DNA of 64,000 bases from Atopsyche davidsoni (taxonomy: Eukaryota > Arthropoda > Insecta > Trichoptera > Hydrobiosidae): assembly GCA_022113835.1 (NCBI GenBank), contig JAILWY010000027.1, positions 9,984,501 through 10,048,500 on the forward strand, given 5' to 3'. Of the stretch, positions 1-10,777 are shown one piece after another. How positions within the stretch are numbered: position 1 is the stretch's first letter; every line of letters begins with the position of its first letter. The position numbers and the translations under genes are program-made. A model generated the notes under the pieces. The model saw only the letters and a program-made list of their open reading frames with translations, was not told the origin of the DNA and did no database searches.

Positions 1-207
1 TTATTTAGCTTAATTTTTGAAAATACAGTATGTGCATAGTATTTAACATTAATTTTATAATTTTTTTTATTACAATTTACGAATTCTCAAAAATATCAGT
101 TTGTTTGTTGTCTACTAGCAGATCGAGACCTTAGAATATATATTTAACTTAGAATGGGACTCGCATCGCAGAAAATTTATGCTTGTTCACATTTTTTTTT
201 CTTCTAG

Positions 208-404
208 TTATTGGATCGAAAAGGGGGAGAAATCTCATAATGATGGACCAATATACATTTTGTGTTGACAAGAGAAGACTTAATGGAAAAATCCGTTGGA
301 AATGTTCCACACACAATAGCAAAGGATGCAAAGCTTTTGTACATACCGTGGAAAATGTCATCGTCAGTTATTCCAGCTCGCACAACCATGCCAGTCAATC
401 TTAA
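208..404 (+). CDS. mod(mdg4): Alternative FLYWCH exon E1
   Basis: The acceptor is cttctag and the split residue is Val (G|TT). The finger reads RGRNLIMMDQYTFC, then RWKCSTHNSKGCKA, with all four zinc ligands. The second residue of the exon is Ile, where most units have Glu, Lys or Gln. Four residues (ASQS) follow the terminal HNH before TAA. AATAAA at 429-434 lies only 25 nt past the stop, so the 3' UTR may be very short. Confidence 0.9.
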
Positions 405-1463
405 CAATTTTAATCAATATTAAGATTAAATAAATGATGATGATGATGATTAAAATATTGTTGGTGACATTTTATTTCCAAAAGTTACCAAATTTTAAGA
501 AGGTTTTCATTTTATTAATAAGGACCCGAACCCACTTTTTTAATTTGTATTTATATTCAATCATCAACTTTGGATAGCAAAATAGTTATATGATTACGAT
601 TATTAATTGTGGTGATCTCCTATCCATGTGACTATTTATATTTGTAGATTATTCTACAAAATCAATATTCATAAAACAAAGCCACATATTTGAATTATTC
701 TACTACCTTATTTTAAATTAGATTTTTAAATATAAACTGAAGTGCTTACGTATTAAGTATTTGCTTAGTATTAATTTGACGGTCTATGTCAAAAGAACTT
801 TCATAAACAGTTAGAAAATACAGCCTGTTAATGTTTATTGGTTTAAAAAAAATGTTTGACAAAGCACTGCATAATAACTATCTTTATAATATTACTCTTT
901 AATCAATATTTTGTATATTTTATTTGAAATATAAAGTGCATAATAATGAAATATGTTTTATTCTCTATGATAATTCATCACCATTCTTACTGCTAAAGTT
1001 TTGAATACAATAATACAGGTCGACTACATGGTGACTCAAAACTATCAATGTCTTCTGAAAAAGGATACTGGGTGTCACTTCAAAATTACAATTTTATTTT
1101 CTTAACATTTATAAGCATTTTTTTATTTATTTTATTGATTTGAATGTTAAATATTTCCCTTATTTTCTTTCTGTTCCTTGTTCGGATTTGAACCAGCTTT
1201 CCTGTTGTTGGTAAGTAATTGTGCTAATTATTAAACCACACTACGGAAATATACTGATTATGTTGGTTTTGGAATGTTATGCTGCATTATTTTTACCTTC
1301 ATCGACATTTTGATTGGAATATCGAAATTTCTTACGTCGAAGAATATAAAGACAAAAATATCATGGTTAATATGATATCATTCAAATACGGTTTTAGCGC
1401 TAAATAGCTGAAAAAACTTTCCCAAATGAACGATCTAATAATATTTTTTGTTTTATTTTTCAG
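405..1463. other. Intron interval with GAT microsatellite and tRNA-like piece
   Basis: AT-rich, with a short (GAT)n run near 433-450. At 1176-1246 the minus strand shows a tRNA-like B box (GGTTCAAATCC) with a weak A-box-like stretch before it. I read this as a decayed tRNA-derived SINE head, not a working tRNA. Nothing else is recognisable. Confidence 0.4.
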
Positions 1464-1651
1464 TTAAATATATTACGTCGAAAAGAGGAAAACCCCTTAT
1501 AAAAGTGGATGACTACACATTTTGTATTGGACGAAAGCGAAATGGAAAAACCCGCTGGAGATGCTCAACGCACAGCTATAAAGGGTGCAAGGCAACCCTT
1601 TGCACCAAAGAAAATGTCATCCTGACATACTTCGGATCACACAACCACTGA
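1464..1651 (+). CDS. mod(mdg4): Alternative FLYWCH exon E2
   Basis: The acceptor is atttttcag and the first residues are V-K-Y-I-T-S. The core reads RGKPLIKVDDYTFC, then RWRCSTHSYKGCKA, ending HNH-TGA. The linker between the aromatic pair and NGK is one residue shorter than standard (IGRKRNGK). It is closest in style to E1 and E3, which share the VDDYTFC or MDQYTFC stretch. The first AATAAA is at 2049-2054, about 400 nt downstream. Confidence 0.9.
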
Positions 1652-2578
1652 GAGTCTTCATCAGAACAGATTTAACAGCATTTTTAAACAGCTGGTTGTT
1701 GAATATTTAATTGAAACGGCGAGAAAAATCTTCAAAATCACACTTTTACTCTTGAAATTGGAATTAAAAAATAATTTTCTTTATTAATATTACTTTTGAG
1801 TATTATAATACATATTTTTTGGAAAAAAAATATTGTTTTTACTAACATTCAAGTGTTTATAAGTACTTTGTATTGTCTTAAGTATTGTCTGATTTTACAA
1901 TGCTTAGTAAGCTTATGTTTAATGTATATTTGTACAGGTGTCTTTGTTCATCATATTGATGTAGTAGTTTGTATTTGGTCCTGTGGACTATTTGTATTTT
2001 TATACTTACAATGCATCAAAAATATCTTGAAATATGTATTTGGTTATAAATAAAAATATGAAAACTATCACAAACCGTTGCTTTATTTAGTTGTTTATTT
2101 ATTTGTCAAATCTATAAAAAGCCGGCGTCCCTTTTGGTTTAATGTCATTTTAGCGACAGTAAAAGAAGTGATTTAAAAATGATGTGGAGTAAGGAAATGG
2201 ATCCCGAAAAAGATTGCTTAATAGAGTGGTCTGATAACGTAAATAACCCTTTATTGAGTTGTTATCCTCATGGCATGCCATAATGCATGCAATTTATTTG
2301 TGGAAATGCAAGGTGATATAAATTTTTGTAAATTTAAATTTTACCGCATTGAAGCTAAGTTGAGTTAATAGTGAATTTACGAAAAAAGGTAAATTTAATA
2401 TATTTTCTTTTTTAATTTATTTTTACAGTATCCAATATCCTCTGAATTAAGTGCTTGTAAACATACACTGAATTCGGATAGTAATTTTTATTAAAAATAT
2501 ACCCAAAGTGGCTCTTTTATATATATTTTGAAATTGTAAATTTTTAAAAAATATTTAACATTTTCTTTTCTCTTTTAG
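1652..2578. other. AT-rich interval, 3' UTR of E2 then intron
   Basis: Holds the likely E2 poly(A) signal (2049-2054). An open frame at 1796-2053 is hydrophobic low-complexity sequence and is not a credible gene. I see no repeat or RNA here. Confidence 0.5.
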
Positions 2579-2769
2579 TTAAATATTTCCTTTCAAAGAG
2601 AGGAAAGCCACTCATCATGGTAGACGATTACACATTCTGCGTGGATAATAGGAACCGCAATGGAAAAATTCGCTGGAAGTGTTCCACCCATTGCTGCAAA
2701 GGGTGCAGGGCAGCGCTGCACACTGTGGAAGATGTCATTATCGACTTCTACGGCACCCACAGCCATTAG
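2579..2769 (+). CDS. mod(mdg4): Alternative FLYWCH exon E3
   Basis: The acceptor is ctcttttag. The frame runs V-K-Y-F-L-S-K-R-G, then KPLIMVDDYTFC, RWKCSTHCCKGCRA and GTHSH-TAG. Two extra Cys sit in the ligand loop (HCCKGC), which is unusual in the array. Asn replaces a basic residue in the linker (VDNRNRNGK). The exon is open throughout, although no ATG lies near its start. AATAAA occurs at 3034-3039. Confidence 0.9.
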
Positions 2770-3617
2770 ACGGAATTCAAGGACATTCAGGGTCTATAAT
2801 CTGAACCTCCGACTACTTCTGCCGCAGTTGACAGTTTTTTTCATCTGAAGTCTCGACTAGAGCCATTTTCAGAGCCAAAACTGCTATTTTTTTTTACTTT
2901 TAAACGAATTTTAATATTTATTTAGATTTTTAATTTCGTAGTTACGTTTTATTTAAAGTTTATTTTACACGTAAGCAAATATTTTTATTAAATATCTAAT
3001 TTTGGTAGAGTCCTTGTTATATGCATTCAAAAAAATAAAATAAATTTATACTGATGTTGGATTGGGTCTGTTGATAATAAATGATGTGGATGTTGTCTAA
3101 CATTTAATTTAAACAATAAATTAAGTAAATATTAATATAAAATCTGCCAATTTTCTGTATAATCTTTCATGTTGTATTTTGAAATATTGTAAAATTGAAT
3201 AATTTTTTATGCTTGTTACAAAAAATATACTAGAAAAGTGTATGAAAAGTTTTTAAATAAAAGAAATATTAATTAAAAATAGTTTTTATTTTTGCCATAT
3301 ATATAAAAAATTCTACATGTATCAGTTTTGTAATTACGAATTGGAATGCAAGTGTGGAAATCAAGAATTTAAGTTTTACGTAAATATTTAATCTGTTTTT
3401 TTTTTAAATAAAATAACCGTATAGTACAAATGAAAAGTAAATATATTATTATAGGCTCTGGCCGCAGTTGTTATGAGTTGATTTGGTTTCTTGGATATTG
3501 GGCTGCCTGTAGTTTTTACTCCTCCAATGTTTTGGTCTTCGTGCTGGGATCGCCATCAGAGATTTTTTGAAAAAATAAATTCAATAGTTCATCTATATTC
3601 ATGAATTATTTTTTTAG
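2770..3617. other. AT-rich interval without recognised features
   Basis: 3' UTR of E3 followed by intron. Low-complexity A/T sequence only; no repeat family, RNA or exon fossil was recognised. Confidence 0.5.
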
Positions 3618-3775
3618 TCAAGTACATCATATCAAGAAAAGGTCGACAGCTGATACAGGTCGATGACTACACATTCTGTTTTTTTACCAAGAGAAAGAAT
3701 GGCAAACCACGCTATGTCTGTTCCACCCACAAAAACAAAGGATGCAGAGCATCATTCTACACCATAGAAGAATAA
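3618..3775 (+). pseudogene. Truncated FLYWCH exon E4
   Basis: The acceptor (tttttttag) and reading frame are intact through RGRQLIQVDDYTFC and CSTHKNKGCRA, but a TAA follows TIEE. The last third, including the H-x-H ligands, is lost. The normally invariant Trp is Tyr (PRYVC). Both defects argue against a working finger. It is the left member of a local triplication with E5 and E6. A truncated isoform could still be made if it is spliced. Confidence 0.8.
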
Positions 3776-4437
3776 TATCTATTTACCATGTCTTTTTTCA
3801 ATTACTTTTATTTTCATGGAAAGTTTGTATTTTGTTCTTTCATTGTTAGATGCGCTTACATTAATTTTTATACAATATGTATGATAATTGTTCGAGTTTA
3901 TGTAGTAACATTATTTACAACATTATAAATGTTTTTATTAATATCCCTACCCGATTGTTGTGGTATGTAGTGCAAGGAGGTAACAAACCCAAAGAGCTGG
4001 CTTGCGTTATTTGTATTCTATTTAATGGAGGCAAACTAAGCTTTAAGTTTTAATTGGCATGCAAAATTTAGGCAATTTATAAAAATAAAAGAGGTTACCA
4101 TACATACTAATTCAAATCATATAAAATATGGTTCATGTATTTAAATATATATTAATTTTATATATTCAATATTATAGACAGAAAGTACTTGGTGTAATTC
4201 TATTTATTAAAAATTAATATAAAGTGATGTTCCCACTTTTATTAATTGTCTCGACTAGTTGACTACTTGCTAGGTTGGCATCTTCAACCTAGACTAGAAT
4301 GTTGGCGAAACTAGTCGAGACAATAAATAAAAAGTAGGAACATCACCAAATATTCCTTTTAGATAAAAGTAATATATTTAAATTGTGTATTATGTTAAAG
4401 CTTGATATATCTAGTTCACATTAATTTTTGTTTATAG
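3776..4437. repeat. Foldback-type repeat in E4-E5 interval
   Basis: Inverted arms at 4224-4259 and 4311-4346 (gtgatgttcc...cgactagtt and its complement) enclose a smaller hairpin around 'ctaggttggcatcttcaacctag'. The left flank at about 4160-4200 carries 'gacagaaagtacttggtg'. The same tag flanks the foldback elements at 14.65 and 24.36 kb, so this is a diverged relative. The rest is plain AT-rich sequence. Confidence 0.65.
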
Positions 4438-4628
4438 TTGAGTACATCACATCGGAAAGGGGTCGTCAGCTGATAAAGGTCAATGACTATACATTCTGTT
4501 TTGCTGCCAAGAGAAAAAGTGACAAAGCACGCTATACATACTCCACCCACAATTACAAAGGGTGTAGAGCTTCACTCCACACCATGGAAGATAATATTAT
4601 ATCTCTTTATAATTTTCAAAATTATTAA
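4438..4628 (+). pseudogene. Degraded FLYWCH exon E5 (open frame, ligands lost)
   Basis: The frame is open for the full 191 nt from acceptor tttatag, but the zinc site is destroyed. W33 and C35 are both Tyr (ARYTYSTH), and the final HNH is QNY. The front half (RGRQLIKVNDYTFC) matches E6 almost perfectly, and the upstream intron resembles that of E6, so it is a recent duplicate losing constraint. It might encode a non-zinc-binding tail, which I think less likely than decay. Confidence 0.75.
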
Positions 4629-5293
4629 TCACAATTATATCTGGATTAACAATAGCCCTAAAACAGTCCGTTTTCATATGAACAACTTTATGGGAACCAA
4701 AAGGGTTGAATAAAAACATACACCTCGATGTTCTTTTCTCTATGATAAACCCTATAAACGTTATTGGTTAGTAAAGCCGATGAGTTGCTTAGAAACATAG
4801 ATCACAATGTTTTACTTTCTAGTCTAAACTCTGTCAACGGCATTAGTATAGAAAATAGAAACAATGAAATACAATGTAACAAATTCAATTTTTAACTCTG
4901 AAGTCTGGATAGTGAAAGTGTTACAAGGAAACAAAGACTGATACACCATTTTTCCTAACTTAAACCATTTACGTATGATTAACCTGTAAAGTGGAACATA
5001 TAAAGGTATCAAGCGAAGCCTTTATAGCCATTCTATTTAATTGTCTTGTGCTTGTATTCAAAATCGTGTTGTGTAAAAAAATGTGTTTTGTACATGTAAC
5101 TAGATGTTTATTTTATTGTAATCAAATTTAATTTATTACAAAATTGCAATATGTAGGTATGTATTACTGACCCATTTTATGTAAAACAATTATTTTAAAA
5201 ATATATATAAAATTCAACAATAAATCAGGTCTCTTATTCAAATCGTATATCAAATTGACGCCTGATATAGTTCACATTTATTTTTGTTTTCAG
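4629..5293. other. AT-rich interval; duplicated intron edge
   Basis: Mostly unremarkable. The last 35 nt before E6 repeat the 5' flank of E5 ('gatat..agttcacat.taatttttgttt'), which shows that the duplication unit included intron sequence. Confidence 0.55.
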
Positions 5294-5484
5294 TTGAGTA
5301 CGTCACATCGAGAAGGGGTCGACAGCTGATAAAGGTCAATGACTACACATTCTTTTGGTCTGTCAAAAGGAAAAGCGGGAAGGTGCGCTGGGCCTGTTCC
5401 ACGCACAACTATAAAGGTTGCAACGCATATCTCTACACCATGGACGAAACTATTCTATCATTACATAATATTCACAATCATTAA
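5294..5484 (+). CDS. mod(mdg4): Alternative FLYWCH exon E6
   Basis: The only intact member of the E4-E6 triplet. The acceptor is ttttcag and the frame runs V-E-Y-V-T-S-R-R-G-R-Q-L-I-K. It continues NDYTFFWSVKRKSGK, RWACSTHNYKGC and IHNH-TAA. An extra Trp sits in the linker (FWSVK). All four ligands and the Trp before the first Cys are present. No AATAAA was seen close behind. Confidence 0.88.
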
Positions 5485-5767
5485 TCAATTTGATTAATAG
5501 ATATTACTTAAAAATAGCTTAACTATGTACAAATTTTTTTTTACTGTATACCACCGAGGAAATAATTATATCTTTATATAATGCTCGCAATCAATGCTCA
5601 GGTAAAAATAAGAGGTCTTGATTTTAAGTTGCATTTACTCTTGGGCGAAATCATTTAGGGGTATGTTTAATGATTGAAACATTTGTTTTTTGACAATTAA
5701 GATATATTTCCCCTTGATATGTTTTTGTGAATTAAAAATTTTGATTGTGTTATTTTTTAAAAATTTA

Positions 5768-5813
<46 letters not shown>

Positions 5814-5818
5814 CATAC

Positions 5819-5867
<49 letters not shown>

Positions 5868-6341
5868 CATATATATATATATATATAAATTCAAAGTATT
5901 CTATGAATACGTATTCTTAGCGTCTTTTTTGTGTTATACAATGTGTTATGAAATATACACAACATTTAACAAAAAATAAGTCTTTTCCATACTTTAGCCT
6001 TATTATAAACTCAAAATTTTTTTTCGATATAATTTGTGAAGACCTTTAACAATAATGGAATTAACGCGAGAAATTAGTTAGTTAATAATTTATAACACGC
6101 TAGCCCAAAAGCCTTGTTTGCCTTAATTCCCTTAAAGCAGCTTTCTACCTGTAGCTTGAAATGGGTTACAAATCTGAGCATAAAATTATTATCGTACTGA
6201 TATTATTCACATAACCCTTAAAAAAAGAGTAAAAAAATATTTTAATTTATTTATATTATAATATCTAAAAATATTTTTAAATACAAACGATTTTTCGGTT
6301 TAGTCGGTTATTTAAGGTTTCATTGTAAAGAAAATGTGCAT

Positions 6342-6384
<43 letters not shown>

Positions 6385-6551
6385 TATGTAGAAGGACCCA
6401 GGGACCCACTACACTATTTTCCCCTTAGAAAACCATGAGCACTGGCTCAGCATGAGTATATACTCAGTGAAATGGTCACTAACCTCCTCTGAGGAGAGGC
6501 ACTTGATGAAGAAGATATAATATTCCTAATAATACTTGGTTTTCATTTTAG
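5485..6551. repeat. AT microsatellites and a dispersed repeat copy
   Basis: (AT/CATA)n runs at about 5770-5887 and 6343-6380. Positions 6388-6520 ('agaaggacccagggaccc' through 'gatgaagaagatat') match, in inverse orientation, the segment at 9247-9365, so this is a dispersed repeat of unknown class. ORFs over the microsatellite are meaningless. Confidence 0.7.
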
Positions 6552-6781
6552 TTGAGTACATCATGTCAAGAAAAGGCACTCTATTGATCATGATCAACAG
6601 CCAGTACACGTATTCCCTCTACAAACGAAGGGAGAACGGAAGAATCCGATGGAATTGTTCCACCCATGGTGCAAGGGGCTGCAAAGCCGCACTGTTTACC
6701 CTAGGCGACACCGTCGTCTCCATCACAGGAAAGCATAGCCATCCTTTTCCGATTTTTTTTGAACCTCTTCTGAAGTCGTGA
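6552..6781 (+). CDS. mod(mdg4): Alternative FLYWCH exon E7 with C-terminal tail
   Basis: The acceptor is tcattttag. The core is RKGTLLIMINSQYTYS, RWNCSTHGARGCKA, then KHSH. One residue is inserted before the aromatic pair (INSQY). The frame runs on 12 residues past the last His (PFPIFFEPLLKS), giving a hydrophobic tail longer than in most other units. AATAAA lies at 7044-7049. Confidence 0.88.
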
Positions 6782-7395
6782 GTGTAGCACTGGTGTGATG
6801 GGCAGAAATTTTACCTGCCGATGCTGGGCTTTTCAAAGTTAAATTCATATCAAACATAATTGTATAAAATCAATAGATTACAATTGACGTCGATTATATT
6901 AAATACTTCGAATCACTTATTGTATATTAGTCACATAGTTTTAGATAATTTATTATACTACCTATACATAGTAACCTAGTAACCTTTAAACAGTAACCTT
7001 TGCGTCATATTTTTGTATTTACTCTCATTTTTGATTCATATCAAATAAAAACCATAGCAATTTTCTAATCAATCAATCATAATTTAAAGCAATGTATTTT
7101 ATTTTCACAAATGTTCATTTTGTATTATTATATTAAATATTATTTATGTACATATAAATAAATAAAAAATATACTCGCAAATGTTGTATGATTAATTACT
7201 TCGTAACTTTTTGCTTATGTCTCGTCAGTACTTTATTTAATCGTATATATTTTTTATTAGTTGATATTTTGTTAAAATTTTAAACTACAAATCTTTTGCT
7301 TAAATTATCATTTATTTATATCTTCTATCAAATTAAGTATCTCTCATTGGCTTATTTTTAATTTAACTCTGAACATGTGTTTTTGTCTGTTTTAG
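6782..7395. other. AT-rich interval without recognised features
   Basis: 3' UTR of E7 (AATAAA 7044-7049), then intron. No repeat family or exon fossil was identified. Confidence 0.5.
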
Positions 7396-7586
7396 CAATA
7401 TTTACAACATCACTAAGAGGGAACCCCCGGTTGATTATCAATGGGTATTCGTATGGGATTCAAAAAAGGCAAAAATCTGGAAAAATACGTTGGACCTGTT
7501 CTACTCGCCATCAAAAGGGCTGCCTAGCCTCGGTGTACACCATAAACAATACCATTCTTTCTGTCCGAGACTGTCACGACCACTGA
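7396..7586 (+). CDS. mod(mdg4): Alternative FLYWCH exon E8
   Basis: The acceptor is tgttttag and the split residue is Ala (G|CA), followed by I-F-T-T-S. The core reads RGNPRLIINGYSYGIQ, KSGKIRWTCSTRHQKGC, then CHDH-TGA. The 'INGY' and 'KSGKIRW' features resemble the far 3' block (E49-E64) more than its neighbours. Its 3' end was later duplicated just downstream, at 7634-7735. Confidence 0.88.
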
Positions 7587-7633
7587 TGTTAATTATTTAT
7601 ATGAATAATATATACTCATGTTCTTATTTACTC

Positions 7634-7735
7634 ATAAAAGGGCTGTCTCGGTGTACACCATTGGGCATATGGCATAGGCAATACAATATTAATTACATAT
7701 ATAAATAATATGTATTCTTGTTTTTATTTATATCC
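7634..7735 (+). repeat. Partial tandem duplicate of E8 3' end
   Basis: The run 'aaaagggctgtctcggtgta' and the AT-rich tail after it ('aataatatgtattcttg') repeat the C-terminal part of E8 and its 3' flank (about 7512-7630). The copy is internally deleted and frameshifted and has no acceptor, so it is a fossil. Confidence 0.75.
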
Positions 7736-9011
7736 GAAAAACGTACTTACATCATGTTTTTTTAATTTATTTGAAATGTAAGTAAGAATTGATTTTTTTA
7801 AATTAGACGCAAACCTGAAATTAACATATAAATATGAAAGAATATCTAATATTTTTTGTCTTGTGTTATTTTTTTTGGCATATTCATATTTTTTTACTCA
7901 TGAAGGTTTGCTGTGTAAACAATAGATTTTAAGTAGTCTATTTATACACTAAATGAAGAAAAATCGATTACATAAAAACAGATTATTGTCATATGCTCAA
8001 CGCAATGAATTTTCATAAACAATATAATTTATTTTGTTACATGCAATACTTTATTTTATGCTTTACACACGGCTGAAAACGGTAGTACTTACAACATAAT
8101 AAATGATTTTTTTGTTAATTGGAATATTTCTTTTTTATATGAGTAAAGTATTTTTATCCCACCTATTTCTCGCTCGGATATCGCTAGGTTAACCACACAT
8201 TTAAGATTAAAATATGCTATTGCAAGATGACACTATGAGTAAACCAAGCAAACTTATTACTGCTAGTATAAAAATACTGTAATTTAAAAGAAACAGTTGA
8301 AATCAATAAAATAATGTATTTGTTTACTATAGATTTTAAAATTGAATAAAAAAACTGTTGATTCTCATTAAATATAGATAGATCAGAGTTCTTACTTTTA
8401 TTCAGTATACTATTTTTTTGGGTGAAGAATATAATATTTATGTTTTTTTTACCAGGGGTATAACCATTACCATCCTGTACCTTTTACTTTAAAATACATA
8501 TTGCTAATTTGGCCACACGTGTCTGACACTCGTAAACCATATTTACATAGATACACATTATTATCTAAAATATCTGTATTTTTTTATTTGACTTGATGAC
8601 TAGTGACAACCATGTGTTTTCATTTATAATAGAAAAATTTATGGCAGTGCTAGAACAACTTTTGCCCAGTCGCTATGTTGGTGCGCGTCAAGTTGACATT
8701 TGCTGTTTAAATTAAAGTTTGAAGCTATGTAATACAGTCCACTAGTTTGTGACTTCCTGTTGAGACTCTGATAGGGATTGTCAGTTTGAATAGCCATATT
8801 CATGAACCTTCAGTGTATTTGTGAAATTTGCATTAATTCAAGTAAACGGCAGCTAAAGCTTTCGATTATGAGAAAAATACTTAGTAACCATGCCAACAAT
8901 GTTGATATAATACGGTAATTTAATATTAGTGCCATAAGTTCTATTTCTTACATTTATATAATTTTTTATGCATTATGAAATAACCTGATATTTTTCTGTT
9001 TTTAGTTGCAG
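7736..9011. other. Long AT-rich interval without recognised features
   Basis: About 1.3 kb without an exon-like unit on either strand. Short poly-T stretches only; no transposon ends were recognised. Confidence 0.45.
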
Positions 9012-9202
9012 TCGAGTACATTACTTCTGTGAGAGGAAACCCTTTGATAAAAATGAACAACTATACTTTTTCCATCCACATAAAAAATACAAACGGACGA
9101 GCGCGGTGGCAGTGTGCCACCCATACCTACCGTGGTTGCAACGCGGCTATCCACACCATAGGTGACGTCATAGTGCGCGCGTCTGGTGCCCACAACCACT
9201 GA
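9012..9202 (+). CDS. mod(mdg4): Alternative FLYWCH exon E9
   Basis: Two AGs six bases apart (tttag|ttgcag|TCGAG) are both in frame. Using the upstream one would add Val-Ala before V-E-Y. The core is RGNPLIKMNNYTFSIHIK, RWQCATHTYRGCNA, then AHNH-TGA. The coding part is noticeably richer in C/G and CpG (e.g. gacgagcgcgg) than its surroundings. AATAAA is at 9611-9616. Confidence 0.9.
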
Positions 9203-10583
9203 TGACTATAGCTGGATACTTAATAGATCCACACAACGTTTTTAAATAATGTATCTTCTTCTTCGGGTGCCTTTCCTCCACCGGCAACCATCTCACTAAG
9301 CATATATTTATGCTGAACCAGTGTTAAAATAGTGTAGTGGGTCCCCGGGGGGCCTTTCTACATCAGAGTTTCATGTATGATCACCTAAATTGCAAGATTT
9401 ACTAAAATACTTTGTTGTAATGACCACTTTCGACTTTGAAGAGTTTGGAAAACTCCCACAGCAAAGATATTTAATATTTTTTTAATGTATTTATGTAAAT
9501 CCGGTGTGTTGATGGCAATATGTTTAGTTACATGACAAACATATGTCATTATTAATTTACGTATATTTTTTGATTCAATATATAGATTTTTTTTCATTCA
9601 TAGAGGCCAGAATAAAAAATACATTTATTAGTATATATGACATTAAATTTATCTACGTATGTTTATATTAACTTGCGATTTTTTATTGTGATTGATTTCA
9701 TATATTTTATAATCACTATGTAGTAAGTACTATTATTTTATATAACTCTATTCTGATACTTCTAAATTTGTACTTAAAAGCACATATAAACCTGCCTCTT
9801 TGATGATTTGATTATCTAATATTATTACAGATTCAACTCAACGGTTATAATTTGTAAGTTGTTATTTTGTGTGCTACAATAATATTGATGACAATTTTCG
9901 AATTTTTAAATTATTTTTATGTTGAAAATGTAATTTGATGTACAATCAATACGATAATGATAGGTGATAAAATAAAGTTTTTTTCTAAAGTCAAAAAAAA
10001 AATATGTGTGTAAAACTACAATAAATGGTTTTCTAAATTTTCATTTGCAGCGCATAATAAATTTATTTTGTTTATAAATCATGTCTTTTATTAGATGTAT
10101 TTAAGAGATTAATTATCTAGAAATATATACTACATATATATATATATATACATACACATGTATTAAATATAAAGAAATCTGTAATCTTCAACAACTGCAC
10201 AGATCACCGATGACACATTTTCTTTGAGGTAAGTGTTTAATATTTGTATTATAATGACGCAAACTTTTGTTTATAAAAATAGCAATCTATTTCTCAATAA
10301 AGTAATATTTACCATATAAATATTCAGGAAAAAAATTATTCTTATTTGGCTTATAGGGATTTGATATGCCATATTTTTGAAAGTGTTAATTTTTAAACTG
10401 GCTACATACGCAGCGATACAACTCACAGTTGATTTGCAATTTAACAATAGCATCCCTTTATTTTGGATGTTTTTTTAACGTAAATAAGCATAGTGGATGC
10501 TTTTGGCATGTCACCGTTTAGTTTTCCTTTTTGCCGCAGTTTGTGCAGAGAGCTGCAACTAATGGCACGTTTTATTCTTTCAG
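9203..10583. repeat. Interval with inverse copy of dispersed repeat
   Basis: Positions 9247-9365 are the inverse copy of the repeat at 6388-6520; the shared core is 'cccactacactatttt' and its complement. A short TA run lies near 10133-10150. At 9828-9856 'attcaactcaacggttataa' would read Q-I-Q-L-N-G-Y behind a pyrimidine-AG, a weak candidate exon fossil. Confidence 0.55.
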
Positions 10584-10777
10584 CACAGTTTGTAATTTCA
10601 TCAAGAGGAAAACCGCAGATAATCATGAACAGCAAGTATATATTTTGCACCCACACTAAAATTACAGAAGGAAAGACTCGCTGGCGGTGTACATTGCATC
10701 AGTCAAAAAAATGCAAAGCTATTCTCCACACCATAGAAAATGTAATTGTGGCCCAATCTGGTACTCACAACCATTGA
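10584..10777 (+). CDS. mod(mdg4): Alternative FLYWCH exon E10
   Basis: The acceptor is attctttcag and the split residue is Ala (G|CA), giving A-Q-F-V-I-S-S. The core is RGKPQIIMNSKYIFC, GKTRWRCTLHQSKKCKA, then GTHNH-TGA. One residue is inserted before the aromatic pair (MNSKY). The usual KGC is KKC. AATAAA is at 10898-10903. Confidence 0.9.

Noticed and set aside
1015..1075. Possible exon start reading V-D-Y-M-V after an AG
   Set aside because: The downstream sequence lacks R-G, Trp and Cys positions; the phase match is probably chance.
1176..1246. tRNA on the minus strand
   Set aside because: Only a B box is convincing; the overall fold is weak.
1796..2053. 85-residue hydrophobic open frame
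   Set aside because: Low-complexity A/T-rich sequence inside a 3' UTR/intron, with no domain or conserved motif.
5635..5920. Open frames over I-Y-I-Y repeats, also at 35.6 and 37.6 kb
   Set aside because: Translations of AT microsatellites.
9828..9856. Exon fossil reading Q-I-Q-L-N-G-Y
   Set aside because: Only about 20 nt match and nothing follows; it could be chance.
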